Assembly: GCA_963705515.1 (NCBI GenBank)
Contig: CAVPJV010000009.1
Coordinates: 434,001 to 498,000 of the forward strand
Direction: 5' to 3'
Source: Gaiellasilicea sp963705515
GTDB lineage: Bacteria; Actinomycetota; Thermoleophilia; Gaiellales; Gaiellaceae
Length of the DNA: 64,000 bases
Part shown: positions 63,967 through 64,000 of the stretch, piece after piece
How the letters are laid out: every line of letters begins with the position of its first letter
Position numbering within the stretch: position 1 is the first letter of the stretch
Program-made: the position numbers and the translations under genes
Notes under the pieces: model-generated
The model's database searches: none
What the model was told of the DNA's origin: nothing
Seen by the model: the letters and a program-made list of their open reading frames with translations, nothing else

Positions 63967-64000
63967 GCCTCGACCCGGTTCGCGAGGCGCTCTTGGCCGA
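63945..64000 (+). CDS. V/A-type ATPase subunit E, N-terminus (cut by window edge)
   Basis: Eighteen complete codons from ATG 63945 (MGDTAALGLDPVREALLA) match the way stalk subunit E begins. It overlaps subunit F by 22 bp in another frame. Catalytic A and B subunits presumably follow beyond the window. Confidence 0.55.
   Translation, partial: MGDTAALGLDPVREALLA

Overview
This is a high-GC actinobacterial chromosome segment. An rRNA operon with actinobacterial-type 16S and 23S, dense gene packing with 4-base stop/start overlaps, RskA-type anti-sigma control, an Rpf-like muralytic enzyme and DUF4331 proteins together suggest the Thermoleophilia (Gaiellales or Solirubrobacterales). That placement is inferred from the 16S text and gene content by eye, not from a phylogeny.

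Layout. 1-5.5 kb: the end of a GNAT acetyltransferase, then a minus-strand 16S-23S-5S operon with no spacer tRNA, facing away from tyrS. Its best promoter overlaps the tyrS stop codon. 5.5-14.8 kb: a minus-strand run (two secreted DUF4331 proteins, a secreted TPR protein, a NicO/RcnA-like metal transporter, an FMN 2-hydroxyacid oxidase, tyrS) divergent from an ECF sigma/anti-sigma pair. All three transcription units starting here carry the same GAACC-N16-CGAA element, which marks them as one sigma regulon. 14.9-19.3 kb: recQ (with a +1 frameshift) and a class A PBP with PASTA domains. 19.3-26.8 kb: a nine-gene minus-strand operon of amino-acid enzymes (class V aminotransferase, serA, ilvE, a DegT aminotransferase) plus a methyltransferase-like protein, a YbaK-like deacylase, a membrane protein, a RemA-like protein and 3-methyladenine glycosylase. 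Two identical 19-bp palindromes lie upstream. 26.9-30.2 kb: an unknown membrane protein, an Rpf-like protein, and a membrane protein/cupredoxin module. 30.2-37.2 kb: gatCAB (gatA lacks an in-frame start), csp, folD, then HMG-CoA reductase, a di-iron protein and a thioesterase. 37.2-44.1 kb: DsbA/DsbB, an APH-family kinase, an exported intradiol dioxygenase-like protein, hom-thrC-thrB and tRNA-Cys. 44.1-49 kb: a 21-residue membrane peptide, a secreted protein, a lone PilB ATPase, an MFS exporter and a cNMP-binding protein. 49.1 kb: a tRNA 3' fragment with its own terminator, a possible integration scar. 49.2-55.2 kb: an accessory-looking stretch (glycosyltransferase, small membrane proteins, a CoA-binding protein, a NatAB-like ABC exporter, small unknowns). 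55.3-64 kb: an acetyl-CoA synthetase, E1-alpha, E1-beta, E2 and acyl-carrier module running directly into a V/A-type ATPase operon (G/H, C, I, K, F, start of E).

How the parts work together. The sigma/DUF4331/TPR/NicO block looks like a regulated envelope system of unknown purpose. The serine/branched-chain and threonine blocks are biosynthetic. The last block couples acyl-CoA or acyl-carrier chemistry to an ion-translocating ATPase through overlapping genes. Several genes (alkA-type glycosylase, serA, a large membrane protein, the thioesterase) appear to use CTG or ATA/ATT starts in overlaps. Two single-base frame problems (recQ, gatA) could be mutations or assembly errors.
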